A stretch of 64,000 bases of DNA from Deinococcus sp. Leaf326 (GCF_001424185.1 NZ_LMOM01000065.1:151456-215455), one strand, 5' to 3'. Shown: positions 48,493 to 59,653, counted from the first letter of the stretch. Numbers and translations are program-made. Notes: a model not told the origin generated them from the sequence alone.

Positions 48493-48539
48493 GGCGCCCC
48501 ACTTCGCCTGTCCAGCGCGGTGGGGCGCCGCCCTGTAAC
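48493..48539 (+). terminator. dctA terminator-like hairpin
   Basis: 10-bp stem GGCGCCCCAC/GTGGGGCGCC around a 27-nt loop, 11 nt after the dctA stop. No U-tract. Confidence 0.5.
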
Positions 48540-48596
48540 GGGGGCCGGAGTCCAGACAGCGGCAGCCCGGCGCCACCCGACTTCGCCCGACAAGAC

Positions 48597-48626
48597 GACC
48601 GCCACCGGGCAACCTCGGTGGCGGTC
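48597..48626. terminator. Hairpin between convergent dctA and psuG
   Basis: 11-bp perfect stem GACCGCCACCG/CGGTGGCGGTC with an 8-nt loop, 33 nt from the psuG stop. It can serve the psuKG transcript on the minus strand. Confidence 0.6.
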
Positions 48627-48659
48627 CTCTGTGCTCAGGGCGTCGGGGCGCGGCTCAGC

Positions 48660-49591
48660 TCAGGCCAGCGCGGCGTACTCGGCGGCCACGCAGGCAGCCA
48701 CGGCGGCGTTGTGGCGCACCAGGGCGATGTTGGTCGCCAGGCTGCGGCCCCCCGTGATCTCCACGATGCGGCCCAGCAGGTAGGGCGTGGTGTCCTTGCC
48801 GGTCAGGCCCAGGGCGTCCATGTCGGCCAGGGCGCGCTCAATGTTGGGGGCCATGTCGTCGGCCGGAATCTCGTCGGCCTCGGGGATGGGGTTGGCGAGC
48901 ATGACGCCGCCCGACAGCCCCAGCGCCCACTTCGCCTTCAGGACGCGGGCGACCTCGGCCTCGCTGCTCACGCTCAGGGGCGACTTGAAGCCGCTGCGGC
49001 GCGAGTAGAAGGCCGGAAACTCCTCGCTGCCCAGCGTGATGGCGGGCACGCCCTGCGTCTCCAGGACTTCGAGGGTCAGGCCGATATCCAGGATGCTCTT
49101 GACCCCGGCGCTCACCACGCACACGTCGGTGCGGGCCAGTTCCAGCAGATCGGCGCTGATGTCCATCGTCTCGCCCGCGCCCCGGTGCACGCCGCCCGTG
49201 CCCCCCGTGGCAAAGACCCGGATGCCCGCCAGCGCCGCGATGCGCATGGTCGAGGCGACGGTAGTCGCGCCGTGCCGGCCCAGGGCCACGGTGACAGGCA
49301 GGTCACGGGTGCTGATCTTGTGCACGTTCTTGTCTGTGGCGAGCAGGTGCAGTTCGTCGGGGGTCAGGCCGACCTTGAGGCGGCCGCCCAGCACGGCGAT
49401 GGTCGCCGGCACCGCGCCGTTCTCCCGGACCACGTCCTCGACGCCGCGCGCCATCTCGACGTTCTGCGGAAAGGGCATACCGTGGCTGATGATGGTGCTC
49501 TCGAGCGCCACCACGGGCTGCCCAGCCGCGAGGGCGGCGGCGACTTCGGGGTGCAGATCGAGCAGGTCGTGGGCAGGGTTGGTCGTCAGGG

Positions 49592-49595
<4 letters not shown>
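48660..49595 (-). CDS. psuG: Pseudouridine-5'-phosphate glycosidase
   Basis: 311 residues. Splits pseudouridine phosphate into uracil and ribose 5-phosphate. Motifs VVALESTIISHGMPFPQN, FATGGTGGVHRGA, and VVSAGVKSILDIGLTLEVLET (with the catalytic Lys) are intact; ISTRDLPV and LSGGVMLANPIP complete the family pattern. ATG 49595 overlaps the stop of the kinase gene (ATGA) and AAGGAGA lies upstream. Works after the kinase in the same operon. Confidence 0.96.
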
Positions 49596-50779
<1,184 letters not shown>

Positions 50780-50785
50780 AATTTT

Positions 50786-50814
50786 ATTATAGCAAAGGCT
50801 TTTATAGAAATAAA
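50786..50814 (-). promoter_or_regulatory. psuK leaderless promoter
   Basis: On the minus strand TATAAT (50791-50786) is a perfect -10 ending 6 nt before the ATG. A TTATTT or TTTATT -35 lies 16-17 nt further upstream (about 50814-50808). The surrounding 40 nt are strikingly AT-rich. Confidence 0.8.
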
Positions 50815-51040
50815 GAGAGTAGAGCTCGGCCATTTTGCTTAAGGCATCTGTATGTTCGGCACATGCGCCTCAAATCTGTTCAGGGCATAATACTTGCTGG
50901 CTTAGCAGGCCTGCCCAGCGAGAAGACGGCGGGGCAGGGGCCGGAGGGAGACGCCCACCTCTGTTCCAACGGGCGCGCGAGGTGGACGGTTCAAGGCCGC
51001 CGCCGGGTTCGACCCCCGCATTCACCCCCACATCAGCAGC

Positions 51041-51079
51041 AAAAAGATAGGCACCCTAACTGCGGGGTGCCTGTTTTTT
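51041..51079. terminator. Bidirectional intrinsic terminator
   Basis: 8-bp stem AGGCACCC/GGGTGCCT with an 8-nt loop, TTTTTT on the right and AAAAA on the left. It ends the 59-aa gene's minus-strand transcript and would also stop any plus-strand transcript. Confidence 0.9.
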
Positions 51080-51105
51080 GGTGCGTCAGCTGTCCGCAGC
51101 AGTCT

Positions 51106-51285
51106 TCAGCCGTCCTCGTCCTCCGGCTCCCGGTCGGGGCGACGCTGCTCCTCCAGGCGCACGCGGCGCTCGGTGGGGCTGAGATTCTCACGCGTGGCCG
51201 CGTCGGGGCCGGTGTCCAGCCCACTGATGAGCACTTCGCCCTGTGCCGGAGCGTTCGCGCCTGTCTGGTCCTCGGGTCGGGTCAT
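51106..51285 (-). CDS. Small hydrophilic protein, 59 aa
   Basis: From ATG 51285 (MTRPEDQTGANAPAQGEV). TACGCT (51297-51292) ends 6 nt before the ATG, a clear leaderless promoter, and a good terminator follows. Very polar, rich in Arg, Glu, Asp and Pro, with no hydrophobic core, so probably intrinsically disordered. Divergent from the MazG-like gene (76 nt). Similar small disordered proteins accompany desiccation tolerance, but that is only a suggestion. Confidence 0.6.
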   Translation of the reverse strand: MTRPEDQTGANAPAQGEVLISGLDTGPDAATRENLSPTERRVRLEEQRRPDREPEDEDG

Positions 51286-51349
51286 GGGGTCAGCGTACTC
51301 CTCCTGCTCCTCCAGGTCCGTGGGGGGCACAGCGCCCAGGGACCCGGCG

Positions 51350-51355
51350 TAGCAT
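51350..51355 (+). promoter_or_regulatory. Leaderless -10 of the MazG-like gene
   Basis: TAGCAT ends 6 nt before ATG 51362; no SD is present in the gap. Confidence 0.55.
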
Positions 51356-51361
51356 CGGCGC

Positions 51362-51817
51362 ATGAGCGCCCCCCCTCCTACCCCCTCCCCCGCCCGGACG
51401 AACGCCGAGCGCCTACGCGAATTCCACCGGGCCATCGGGCTGACCCCCCCTAACCGGCCGACCGTGCCCGGCGCCGACGTGCTGGCCCTGCGCCGCACCC
51501 TGATCACCGAGGAATACGCCGAAACCGAGGCAGAATTCGCCTCCCTCGCGGAGAGGATCGCAGCGGGCGAGGCCCTGTCGGCGGGCGACCTGACCCCACT
51601 CGCGCACGAACTCGCCGACCTGCTGTACGTGACCTACGGCGCGCTGGACCTGCTGGGGATAGATGCCGACGCCGTGCTGGCCGAGGTCCACCGGGCCAAC
51701 CTGAGCAAGGCGAGCGGCCCGCGCCGCGCCGACGGCAAGCAGCTCAAGCCCGAGGGCTGGCAGCCGGCCGACGTGCGCGGCGTGATCGTGGACCTCGGCA
51801 GCCGGGCGCAGGACTGA
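51362..51817 (+). CDS. MazG-like all-alpha NTP pyrophosphohydrolase (DR2231 type)
   Basis: 151 residues. Metal site formed by LITEEYAETEAEF (EExxE-like) and LAHELADLLYVTYGALD (ExxD). The tail SKASGPRRADGKQLKPEGWQPADV matches the D. radiodurans DR2231 group, which hydrolyses dUTP and related nucleotides. It would keep uracil out of DNA, complementing Ung. Leaderless promoter; N-terminal 15 residues Pro-rich. Confidence 0.85.
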   Translation: MSAPPPTPSPARTNAERLREFHRAIGLTPPNRPTVPGADVLALRRTLITEEYAETEAEFASLAERIAAGEALSAGDLTPLAHELADLLYVTYGALDLLGIDADAVLAEVHRANLSKASGPRRADGKQLKPEGWQPADVRGVIVDLGSRAQD

Positions 51818-51829
51818 AGGTGTGAACAG

Positions 51830-51871
51830 CCGCGCGCCGCCGGCCCAGCGGATGGGCGCGGCGGCGCGCGG
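51830..51871. terminator. 18-bp hairpin between mazG-like and ddrB
   Basis: A 13-bp stem CCGCGCGCCGCCG/CGGCGGCGCGCGG with an inner GCCCA/TGGGC helix (one bulged G) and a 5-nt loop. Located between two convergent stop codons. Confidence 0.7.
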
Positions 51872-51889
51872 GTTCAGATTCGGCTCAGG

Positions 51890-52477
51890 TCAGAAGGGGG
51901 TTTCCTCGTCGGCCACAGCGACCGGCGCGGGAGCTGGCCGGGCCGCCACAGGCGCGGGCCGGCCGGCCGGAGCCTGCGCCGCCTGGGGCCGGGGACCGCC
52001 AGGCGCGGTGGGGCGGGCGCCTCCCTGCGGACTCTGGGCCCGCCCCGCAGGCACCGCGAAACGGTCCTGGCGCTTGCCGCCCCGGAAGATGGCCAGGGTC
52101 ACGTACTCGAACTCACCGTCAGCCTTCTCACGGACGTGCTCGGGGTCGGTGTTCTTGGCCCCCCGGCTGTACTTGATGGCGGCGGGCAGCTTGAGTTTGC
52201 GGCTGTCCACGGCCTCCAGTTCGCGGCGGCGGTAGGCGTGGCCCCGGTGCATGACCATCTCCTCGCCGTCACTGTTGGTGAACTTTCGGGCCCCGAGCAG
52301 CGACCAGTCGAAGTCCTGTTCGTTCTCCAGCGGAAAAAGGTACCCGCCCTGCGGCACCTCGCCGCTGGTCCAGCCCAGGCGGCCGTACTGGCGCTGCACG
52401 TCGAGCAGCTTTTCGGCGCCCTCGACCTCGACACTGACACGTGCTCCCAGATCCGTCACAAATTCGATACGCAGCAT
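51890..52477 (-). CDS. ddrB: DdrB single-stranded DNA-binding protein
   Basis: 195 residues. The N-terminal 145 residues match DdrB of Deinococcus: EFVTDLGARVSVEVEGAEKLLDVQ, YGRLGWTSGEVPQGGY, and HAYRRRELEAVDSRKLKLP (in part). DdrB binds ssDNA as a pentamer and anneals strands after radiation damage. The C-terminus is a Pro/Ala-rich linker ending in DEETPF, an acidic-Pro-Phe tip like that of SSB for partner binding. An RDRM palindrome overlaps the AAGGAGG SD. Confidence 0.97.
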   Translation of the reverse strand: MLRIEFVTDLGARVSVEVEGAEKLLDVQRQYGRLGWTSGEVPQGGYLFPLENEQDFDWSLLGARKFTNSDGEEMVMHRGHAYRRRELEAVDSRKLKLPAAIKYSRGAKNTDPEHVREKADGEFEYVTLAIFRGGKRQDRFAVPAGRAQSPQGGARPTAPGGPRPQAAQAPAGRPAPVAARPAPAPVAVADEETPF

Positions 52478-52489
52478 GAAGCGGCCTCC

Positions 52490-52506
52490 TTATGTAAATA
52501 ACATAA
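52490..52506. promoter_or_regulatory. Radiation/desiccation response motif (RDRM)
   Basis: TTATGTAAATAACATAA, a 17-bp palindrome with one asymmetric centre position, matches the RDRM that the DdrO repressor binds upstream of DNA-damage genes in Deinococcus. It starts 13 nt before the ddrB ATG. It is the only copy I see in the window. Confidence 0.92.
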
Positions 52507-52753
52507 CACGCCTGGACTGGAAATGCCAGTGGACCCGGCTGGCGGGCGGGCGCATGACAGCCTTCTGACTCGGCGCGCAGGCGTGCCCCGTCAGCCGCGC
52601 CGCAGTTGCGCCACGCGCCCTAAAAGCGGCTGTTATGCTACCTACACATCCCGCAGTTGCTGGGGCAATCCGGCCTCCCGGCCACGGCGCGGCGCCTTTT
52701 CTTTAACGAAGCGGCGTAAGACTTACGTGGAGACGTTCTCTATAGGTTCGGTC

Positions 52754-53950
52754 ATGCCCAAGCCGACCCCTGCCCGCACCGTCCTGACGCTTCTTACCCT
52801 CGCCCTGCTGCCGGGCGTGGCGCAGGCAGCGACCATCAAGGTGGCGACGGTCAGCCCCCTCACGGGCAGCCTAGCCCCCATCGGCACCGAAGTCCGGCGC
52901 GGCGCGGAACTGGCCATCGAGGCCAAGGTCCGCACCTTCAAGTCGCAGGGCTATGACCTCATGCTGGCACCCTTCGACGACCAGGCCTCGGCCACCCGCG
53001 CCGGAACCATCGCCCGTGACATTCTGGCCGACGGCAGCGTGATGGGCGTGGTCGGCGCCCTGAACTCCAGCGTCTCGAACGTGCTGGCCCAGGCCTTCGA
53101 GCCGGCGCGGCTGGCGACCGTCTCGCCCGCGAGCACCAACGACGCCCTGACGAGCCACAGCTGGGACTCCTTCAGCCGCGTCGTCGCCCCCGACCGTGCG
53201 CAGGCCGTGGCCGCCGCGACCTACCTCCAGGAAGAGGTCGGCGCCAAGAGCGTCTTCGTGATTTCCGACAACACCGCCTACGGCAACGGACTGGCGACTA
53301 CCCTGCAGGCCAACCTCAAGCGCCGGGGGATCGCCCTGGGCGGCTACGCGGGCGCCTCCGACCCGGCCGGCATCGCGGCGGCCGTCAAGCGGGTCAGTGA
53401 GGCGACCCCGGACGTGGTGTACTACGGCGGCACCGACGACATCGGCTCGGCGCTCGTCAAGGCGCTGCGGGCGGCGGGCGTCAAGGCCGTGTTCATGGGC
53501 GGCGACGGCCTCGACTCGCCCAGCTTCGCCCAGCGGGCGGGCAGCAGCGCGACCGGCGTGGTCTACTCGACCGGTTTCGGACCCGTGAGCGCCTACTCGG
53601 GCAGCGAGGTCTTCGCGCGCCAGTACCAGGCCAAGTACAAGACGGCCCCCAGCGGCGTCGCCATGATGGCCTACGACGCCACCAACGCCCTGCTGAGCGC
53701 CATGAACACCACCCTGAAGGCCGGCGGCGCCCTGCCCACCCGCGCCCAGGTCAGCGACGCCGTACGCAAGGTCAACTTCGCGGCCTGCGTGAACAAGAGC
53801 GCGCTGCTGTGCGACAGCATCTCCGGTCCGGTGGCCTTCGATGCCAGCGGCGAGCGGATGCGCTCGCGCGTGCTCGTCATGCGCCTGGGAGCCGACGCCA
53901 AGGCGAGCATCGTGACCATCAAGACCGTCACGGCCGACAGCCTACGCTGA
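52754..53950 (+). CDS. LivK/BraC-type periplasmic amino-acid-binding protein
   Basis: 398 residues from ATG 52754, with a signal peptide ending LLPGVAQA. Type I periplasmic fold: [53 protein letters not shown] and [14 protein letters not shown]. Binds branched-chain or other amino acids. Two Cys ([12 protein letters not shown]) may pair. No ABC permease or ATPase is adjacent, so it is an orphan binding protein here. TAGGTT ends 5 nt before the ATG. The upstream frame from 52523 is not coding. Confidence 0.9.
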   Translation: MPKPTPARTVLTLLTLALLPGVAQAATIKVATVSPLTGSLAPIGTEVRRGAELAIEAKVRTFKSQGYDLMLAPFDDQASATRAGTIARDILADGSVMGVVGALNSSVSNVLAQAFEPARLATVSPASTNDALTSHSWDSFSRVVAPDRAQAVAAATYLQEEVGAKSVFVISDNTAYGNGLATTLQANLKRRGIALGGYAGASDPAGIAAAVKRVSEATPDVVYYGGTDDIGSALVKALRAAGVKAVFMGGDGLDSPSFAQRAGSSATGVVYSTGFGPVSAYSGSEVFARQYQAKYKTAPSGVAMMAYDATNALLSAMNTTLKAGGALPTRAQVSDAVRKVNFAACVNKSALLCDSISGPVAFDASGERMRSRVLVMRLGADAKASIVTIKTVTADSLR

Positions 53951-53958
53951 ACGCGAAA

Positions 53959-53997
53959 GGAAGGAGGCACACCCACTCTCCGGGTGTGCCTCCTTCC
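53959..53997. terminator. 16-bp hairpin terminator between convergent genes
   Basis: GGAAGGAGGCACACCC and its complement flank a 7-nt loop, just after the LivK-like stop and before the 124-aa gene. It can serve both directions. Confidence 0.8.
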
Positions 53998-54010
53998 AAC
54001 AGGGCTGTGG

Positions 54011-54385
54011 CTAGCGCCGGCCGCCGTACTTGGGGCCGCTCTTGCGCACGCCCGCGTAGCGGTTGCGGTCCTTGCGGCGCTGGGCGCTGCTGACTGTGCG
54101 GCCTCCCGCCGCGCCGACCGGGCGTAGAGGCTCGCGGCGCGGCGTGAAGGTGTCGATGGTCATGAAGCGCGCGAAGGGGATGTACAGCGCGAACACGAGC
54201 AACATGCTGCCCCACCACGTGTTCAGGTAGGGCCGCAGCGGCGTGAGCCCCAGCACCCCGCTGATGAGCGTGGCAACGATGGCGAACAGCAGCACCCGTA
54301 CCGCCAGCTTCAGCAGCTTGTTCGTCGTGAAGCCGGGCGCGGGGTCGGGGGTGATGAGCCACACCCAGGGCCGGAAGTTCTTCAC
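54011..54385 (-). CDS. Two-TM membrane protein, 124 aa
   Basis: From GTG 54385, overlapping the stop of the upstream gene (GTGA). Hydrophobic segments [23 protein letters not shown] and [19 protein letters not shown], then a basic tail ([24 protein letters not shown]) likely in the cytoplasm. Family not recognised. Coupled to the 295-aa gene, so the two probably act together. Confidence 0.7.
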   Translation of the reverse strand: MKNFRPWVWLITPDPAPGFTTNKLLKLAVRVLLFAIVATLISGVLGLTPLRPYLNTWWGSMLLVFALYIPFARFMTIDTFTPRREPLRPVGAAGGRTVSSAQRRKDRNRYAGVRKSGPKYGGRR

Positions 54386-55269
54386 GCGCCGCCTTCGCGG
54401 CTGACCACACCGTTCTGGAGGCGCTCGGCAAAGGCGCGCAACTCGGGGCCGCCGCCCTGCCCCGCGTCGAGGTCGAGGAGCAGCGTGGGCTTGTGCAGCT
54501 TGGCGGCGATGCGCGAGAGGGCCGCGCGGGTCGCGCCGTCGCGCGCTGGGGCCACGAACAGCAGCCCACGCACCGCGCTCTTGCCTGCGAGGAGCGAGGC
54601 CGCGCCGAACAGTTCGCGGTCGCCGTCCTGGGCACGGGCAGCGTTTTCCATGCGCTCGGCCCGCTTGAAGACCTCGGGCAGAGGAAGGTCGCTGCTGTAG
54701 ACGGCGTACAGCTCCAGATTCTCGAGTTCGGCGCGCAGGCCTCCGGCCAGCACCGGCTCGTCGAGGAGGGCGCGCGGTCCGATCACGCCGACCGTCGCGT
54801 GCGAGGCGCGGGTCAGGGCGGGCATCTCGGCCCTGGGCCCGGCCGCGAGCGGCTTGGCGCGGTCGAGGGCCAACCGCACCCGCCCACCCCCCGGCGAGAG
54901 CCGCCGGCCGATCTCGGCCGCCACCCGCTCGATCTCGTCCCGCCCGGCAGGCAGGTCGGGCAGGGCGATCAGGGCCGGCAGCCCGCTCAGGCGCCGGGGC
55001 AGCAGTTCGGTCAGGGCCTCGCCCCAGGCGTCCCCGAACACGGCCGGCAACTGGGGCACCAGGGCGGCGTCTACCCGGCCCAGAGCCAGCACGCGCCCCA
55101 GGGCGAGCTGTACCGTCACCGGCTCCTGCGGCAGACTCTCGCGGCCCAGGGCCAGGGCCTCGTCGTCGCCCAGACCCGGCGCACTCGACTCCACACCCAG
55201 TTCCCGCAGATATGCCGCCCAGTACCCCGACAGGCGCGCCGCGCGCGATTCAAGCAGACCAACCTTCAT
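54382..55269 (-). CDS. Conserved protein, 295 aa, possibly related to CoA-dehydratase activase-associated (DUF2229) proteins
   Basis: From ATG 55269 ([27 protein letters not shown], in part). This start and the [20 protein letters not shown] stretch weakly recall DUF2229 and HgdB-like domains, in which two-domain proteins bind an iron-sulfur cluster, but no cluster Cys is visible in this protein, so the resemblance may be only of fold. TACACT (55282-55277) ends 7 nt before the ATG. Coupled to the following membrane protein. Function unknown. Confidence 0.6.
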   Translation of the reverse strand: MKVGLLESRAARLSGYWAAYLRELGVESSAPGLGDDEALALGRESLPQEPVTVQLALGRVLALGRVDAALVPQLPAVFGDAWGEALTELLPRRLSGLPALIALPDLPAGRDEIERVAAEIGRRLSPGGGRVRLALDRAKPLAAGPRAEMPALTRASHATVGVIGPRALLDEPVLAGGLRAELENLELYAVYSSDLPLPEVFKRAERMENAARAQDGDRELFGAASLLAGKSAVRGLLFVAPARDGATRAALSRIAAKLHKPTLLLDLDAGQGGGPELRAFAERLQNGVVSREGGA

Positions 55270-55288
55270 TCTGAACAGTGTATCCGCA

Positions 55289-55319
55289 GCGGGTCTCCCA
55301 AAGTGGAAGGTGGACCCGC
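55289..55319 (-). terminator. Hairpin after the YqhA-like gene
   Basis: 7-bp stem GCGGGTC/GACCCGC with a 17-nt loop, directly beyond the YqhA-like stop on its transcript side. No clear U-tract. Confidence 0.4.
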
Positions 55320-55340
55320 GGAGGCGAGCGGCCGAGGCGG

Positions 55341-56021
55341 CTAGTCCCCGCCGCCCTCGTCACTGTCGACCCGGCCCTCGAGTTTGGCCCGGGTGGCGTC
55401 CTCGGCGCGCTGCACGTCGCGCTCCCGGATCTGACGCTGTTCGTTGCCACGCTCGAACAGTTCGCGCCGGGCCCGCAGTTTGGCTTCGGGCTGTTGCAGG
55501 TCGCTGCCCTGGCGACGGTGAACGTACTGAAAGGCGACCAGCGCGCCGCCCGCCAGGGCCAGTGCTCCGGCGAAATACAACGTCTCCAGCGGCTCCTGCC
55601 AGCGGATGAAGTGTTCCAGAAAGGTCACGCCCAGAATCACCACGATGACCGACACGACCTTCTGCTCCAGGTCGGCCAGCGTCTCCACCCCCAGCGCCGA
55701 CGTGAGGTTCAGCGGCCGGATAAACAGGCTGTAGAGCCCTACCCCGATGATGTAGAACACCACCGCCTTGAGCATGGTGCTCACCACCTCCAGAAACTGG
55801 ACGGCCAGTTCGCTCGTGGCACTGTCCTCGCGGCGCAGGAACAGGTCGCGCCACGTCTCGTAGATGGTCTCCAGCGCCACCCAGGTCCCCTGCAGGAACA
55901 GGCTGAAGGCGACGAGCAGCACGGCGATCACGGCGATGAGCACCACGAAGCGCGTGCGGCCGATCACGACGCTGAACCAGTCTTCGTGGGGAGGGGCCGG
56001 CCTGACCGGAGAACGGGGCAC
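55341..56021 (-). CDS. YqhA/UPF0114-like membrane protein
   Basis: 226 residues from GTG 56021 with GGAG just upstream. Hydrophobic segments at [58 protein letters not shown] and [19 protein letters not shown]. The [11 protein letters not shown], then [23 protein letters not shown] match UPF0114. The C-terminal 50 residues are charged and helical. Biological role unknown. Confidence 0.8.
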   Translation of the reverse strand: MPRSPVRPAPPHEDWFSVVIGRTRFVVLIAVIAVLLVAFSLFLQGTWVALETIYETWRDLFLRREDSATSELAVQFLEVVSTMLKAVVFYIIGVGLYSLFIRPLNLTSALGVETLADLEQKVVSVIVVILGVTFLEHFIRWQEPLETLYFAGALALAGGALVAFQYVHRRQGSDLQQPEAKLRARRELFERGNEQRQIRERDVQRAEDATRAKLEGRVDSDEGGGD

Positions 56022-56080
56022 GTCTCCATCCTGGGGCGGTCCGGGTCCCGCCGGGTGCGCTCCTGGCCTATCTTCCCTTC

Positions 56081-56869
56081 ATGACCCTGCCCGTTACCCT
56101 GACCCTGCCCGCTGGCCTGCGCCGCGTGCTGCCCGCCGCCCGCTGGGAGCGCGTCACGCTGGGACAAAGCGGGGCAGGCGTGTGGCGCTCGTCACGGCAC
56201 GTGGTGAAGGTACAGGCGCGCGGAGGCAGCGACCTGCCGGTCAGCACGCTGCCGCAGGAGCGGGAGCGGCTGCGGTATCTCGCCGGGCGCGTGCCGGTGC
56301 CGGGGGTCCTGGGACTGGAGTCGGATGGCGACTTCGACTACCTCGCCATGACGCGCCTTCCGGGCATTCCCATGAGCGACCCCGACGCCGCGCTGCACCC
56401 CGGACGCATGGCCGCGCTGCTGGCCCGCGCGCTGCGTGAACTGCACGCCCTGCCGCTGCGGGACTGCCCGTTCACCATGACGTTGGGGGTGACGCTGCCC
56501 CTGGCCCGCGAGCGCGTGGCAGCGGGCGTGGTGGACGAGACCGACTTCGACGAGAAGCGGCTGGGGCGCACGGCCACGAGCGTCTTCAACGAACTGGCGC
56601 GCACCCGCCCGGCCCAGGAAGACCTCGTGGTGACGCACGGCGACCCCTGCCTGCCCAATGTGCTGGTGGGAGGCGAGTACGTCGAGGGCTTCGTGGACGT
56701 GGGGCGCGCGGGCATCGCCGACCGCCACGCCGACCTCGCGCTGGCTTACCGCAGCGCCGCATACAACCTCGGTGCCGAACATGCCGAGGCGTTCCTCGAC
56801 CTGTACGGCCGCGCCCTCGTGGACCCGCGCAAACTCGCCTATTACCAGCTTCTCGACGAACTGTTCTAG
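56081..56869 (+). CDS. APH(3')-family phosphotransferase
   Basis: 262 residues. Complete kinase: Lys43 in VVKVQAR, catalytic Asp188 in [14 protein letters not shown], metal Asp206 in [22 protein letters not shown], and the closing [12 protein letters not shown] of APH(3') enzymes, which phosphorylate aminoglycosides at the 3'-OH. Base composition fits the neighbours, so it looks resident rather than acquired. Whether it confers resistance is not known. TATCTT ends 6 nt before the ATG. Confidence 0.88.
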   Translation: MTLPVTLTLPAGLRRVLPAARWERVTLGQSGAGVWRSSRHVVKVQARGGSDLPVSTLPQERERLRYLAGRVPVPGVLGLESDGDFDYLAMTRLPGIPMSDPDAALHPGRMAALLARALRELHALPLRDCPFTMTLGVTLPLARERVAAGVVDETDFDEKRLGRTATSVFNELARTRPAQEDLVVTHGDPCLPNVLVGGEYVEGFVDVGRAGIADRHADLALAYRSAAYNLGAEHAEAFLDLYGRALVDPRKLAYYQLLDELF

Positions 56870-56992
56870 AGCCCGCCCCCGGCGCGGCCACGAGAGGTCT
56901 CCTCCCCCCCTCCCCCCGGGGGATGGGGAACGGTAGGGCAGGCGCCCGAATCGTCGCCGGAACCCGCGGCAGGCTACCGCAGCGCAATGGAC

Positions 56993-57022
56993 AGGGCCGC
57001 CCCCACGGAGGAGGGCGGCCCT
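56993..57022 (-). terminator. Hairpin after the RGG-repeat gene
   Basis: 10-bp perfect stem AGGGCCGCCC/GGGCGGCCCT with a 10-nt loop, 12 nt past the stop codon of the RGG gene. No U-tract. Confidence 0.6.
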
Positions 57023-57034
57023 GCTCAGAGAGGA

Positions 57035-57931
57035 TTACTCCTCGTCGGTGCGGCGATTGGTCCAGCCACGGTCGGCGCGGGCGCGGGGACGGAACTCGCC
57101 CTGGTCGGCGCCGCGGTCCTCGCGGGGACGGAACTCGCCGCCCTGGGCGCTCTGGCCGCCACGGTCGTTGCCGAAGCTCGGACGGTCGCCGCCACGGTCT
57201 TCGCGGGGACGGAAGCCGCCACCCTGGCCGCCGCGGTCGCCGCCGAAGCTCGGACGGTCGCCGCCGCGGTCGTCACGGGGACGGAAGCCGCCGCGGTCGC
57301 CGCCACGGTCTTCGCGGGGACGGAAGCCGCCACCCTGACCACCGCGGTCGCCGCCGAAGCTCGGACGGTCACCGCCGCGGTCGTTGCCACGGTAGCCGCC
57401 GCGGTCGCCACCACGGTCGCCGCCGAAGCTCGGACGATCGCCGCCGCGGTCGTTGCCACGGTAGCCGCCGCGGTCTCCACCACGGTCGCCACCGAAGCTC
57501 GGGCGGTCGCCACGGTCTTCACGGGGACGGAAGCCGCCGCCCTGGCCGCCACGGTCGCCGCCGCTGGGACGCTCGCTGCCGCGGTCGCCGCCGCGGAAGC
57601 CGCCCTGGCTGCCCTGCGACTCGCGCATTTCACGCATTTCGCGGCGCAGGCCACGGATTTCCTTGCCCTGAGCCTCGATCATGGTCTTGAGCTCGTTCAG
57701 CAGGTCGATCAGGTCGTCGGCGTCGATGTACTCGTCTTCGCCTTCACCCTCGCCTTCTTCGCTTTCGTCCTGGACGGCCAGTTCGGTGCCCTCGGCTTCG
57801 GCTTCCTGGGCGTCGAGAACGGCGTCCTCATCGGGTTCACCCTGGAGTTCGGGGAGAACGTCGCGCAGTTCTGCGGGGGTCGCGTCGTGCGTCTGCGCCG
57901 CCGCCTGCTGCTGGTCTTCGGGATTCGTCAT
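57035..57931 (-). CDS. Acidic coiled-coil protein with RGG/PSFG repeats
   Basis: 298 residues from ATG 57931 with AAGGAG 8 nt upstream. Residues 1-70 are very acidic. Residues about 70-105 are a likely coiled coil ([30 protein letters not shown], in part). Residues 105-285 are about 180 residues of low complexity built of [19 protein letters not shown] and FRPREDRGG units; PSFG occurs five times. RGG/FG repeats bind RNA and promote condensates in eukaryotes; bacterial RNA helicase tails can be similar, but here no helicase domain is present. The opposite strand's long open frame is only a codon shadow. Confidence 0.85.
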   Translation of the reverse strand: MTNPEDQQQAAAQTHDATPAELRDVLPELQGEPDEDAVLDAQEAEAEGTELAVQDESEEGEGEGEDEYIDADDLIDLLNELKTMIEAQGKEIRGLRREMREMRESQGSQGGFRGGDRGSERPSGGDRGGQGGGFRPREDRGDRPSFGGDRGGDRGGYRGNDRGGDRPSFGGDRGGDRGGYRGNDRGGDRPSFGGDRGGQGGGFRPREDRGGDRGGFRPRDDRGGDRPSFGGDRGGQGGGFRPREDRGGDRPSFGNDRGGQSAQGGEFRPREDRGADQGEFRPRARADRGWTNRRTDEE

Positions 57932-58151
57932 GCTGTGCTCCTTTGTGCCCCGCTCTGGCGCAGGGCTGTCCTGTGTGGCGGCTGCGGCAGATTCTCGCGC
58001 GCCGCTCAGGCCGTACCCTGTATCTTACCCCATTTTGTGCCCGGTGCCAGTCCCCTGACCGGAAGGTGGGGGCCAGGTTGCTCGGTGTTCACCGGCCGTT
58101 CAGGCAACTCCGACTGGGCAGACAGGTCACAGAGCGGTCAGTGGGGCTGCC

Positions 58152-58157
58152 TATACT
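58152..58157 (+). promoter_or_regulatory. Leaderless -10 of the NMT1-like gene
   Basis: TATACT ends 6 nt before ATG 58164. No SD in between. Confidence 0.6.
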
Positions 58158-58163
58158 CGCCCC

Positions 58164-59120
<957 letters not shown>

Positions 59121-59188
59121 GTCTAAACCAGTCCCAAACCGGACCGGGAGCCTAGCCGTGCCTCCCGGTCCAGCCACAACCCACAAGA

Positions 59189-59653
59189 TCAGTTCGCCGA
59201 TTGCAGGTCGTAGTTGTTGAGCAGCGTGGTCTGGATATGGCCGTTGTTGCCGTCGTAGATGTTCCAGCCGTACTTGGTACCATTGAACAGGGCATTGTCG
59301 CGTTCGGCATAGATGAGCAGTTTGCCACTGTAGCTACTCAGGACCGTGTCGCCCGCGTTGTAACGGTTGTCGTCGTTGGCGTCGCGGAATACGATCACGC
59401 GGTATGTGCCGTAGGGCACGTCCCGCGGCAGGGTCAGGGTGTAGCCGCCCGTCAGGAACTTGTCGACGACCTGAGCCTGCGTCCCGTCGGCGGTATATCG
59501 GCCGTTGTTGTACCCGACGAGGGCGAGGCGCAGATTCTGGTTCGCGCTGAAGCCGCGCAGCTGTCCCGATACTGCTGCGCTGCGGGTACCGACCACGCTG
59601 CACGCACTCAGGAGCAGGGCACTCAGGCCCCCCGCCAGGATGATTTTGTTCAT
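59189..59653 (-). CDS. Small lipoprotein with possible calcium-binding loop
   Basis: 154 residues. Lipobox LLSAC with Cys18. Central FRDANDDNRYNAGDTV resembles an EF-hand/dockerin-type Ca loop (Asp/Asn at alternate positions). Rich in Asn, Tyr and Gly, mostly beta. TACGGT (59665-59660) ends 6 nt before the ATG at 59653. Convergent with the NMT1-like gene. No family recognised. Confidence 0.75.
   Translation of the reverse strand: MNKIILAGGLSALLLSACSVVGTRSAAVSGQLRGFSANQNLRLALVGYNNGRYTADGTQAQVVDKFLTGGYTLTLPRDVPYGTYRVIVFRDANDDNRYNAGDTVLSSYSGKLLIYAERDNALFNGTKYGWNIYDGNNGHIQTTLLNNYDLQSAN

Larger units (their letters stand above)
50780..51105. other. 326-nt intergenic region
   Basis: Holds the psuK promoter (50786-50814) and the bidirectional terminator (51041-51079). 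A frame from ATG 50863, preceded by TATGTT at -7, reads MRLKSVQGIILAGLAG but runs on through the terminator and loses coding character, so it is not called. Confidence 0.5.

Noticed and set aside
51005..51017. T-arm-like GGGTTCGACCCCC suggesting a tRNA or tmRNA end
   Set aside because: No matching acceptor or anticodon arm could be found on either side; the T stem has a mismatch.
50863..51453. Possible gene starting MRLKSVQGII with a TATGTT box 6 nt upstream
   Set aside because: It passes through a strong terminator, overlaps two better genes and has no family pattern after about 20 residues.
57100..57610. Regularly repeated DNA resembling a repeat array (CRISPR-like)
   Set aside because: Repeats are coding RGG units without unique spacers; no cas genes in the window.
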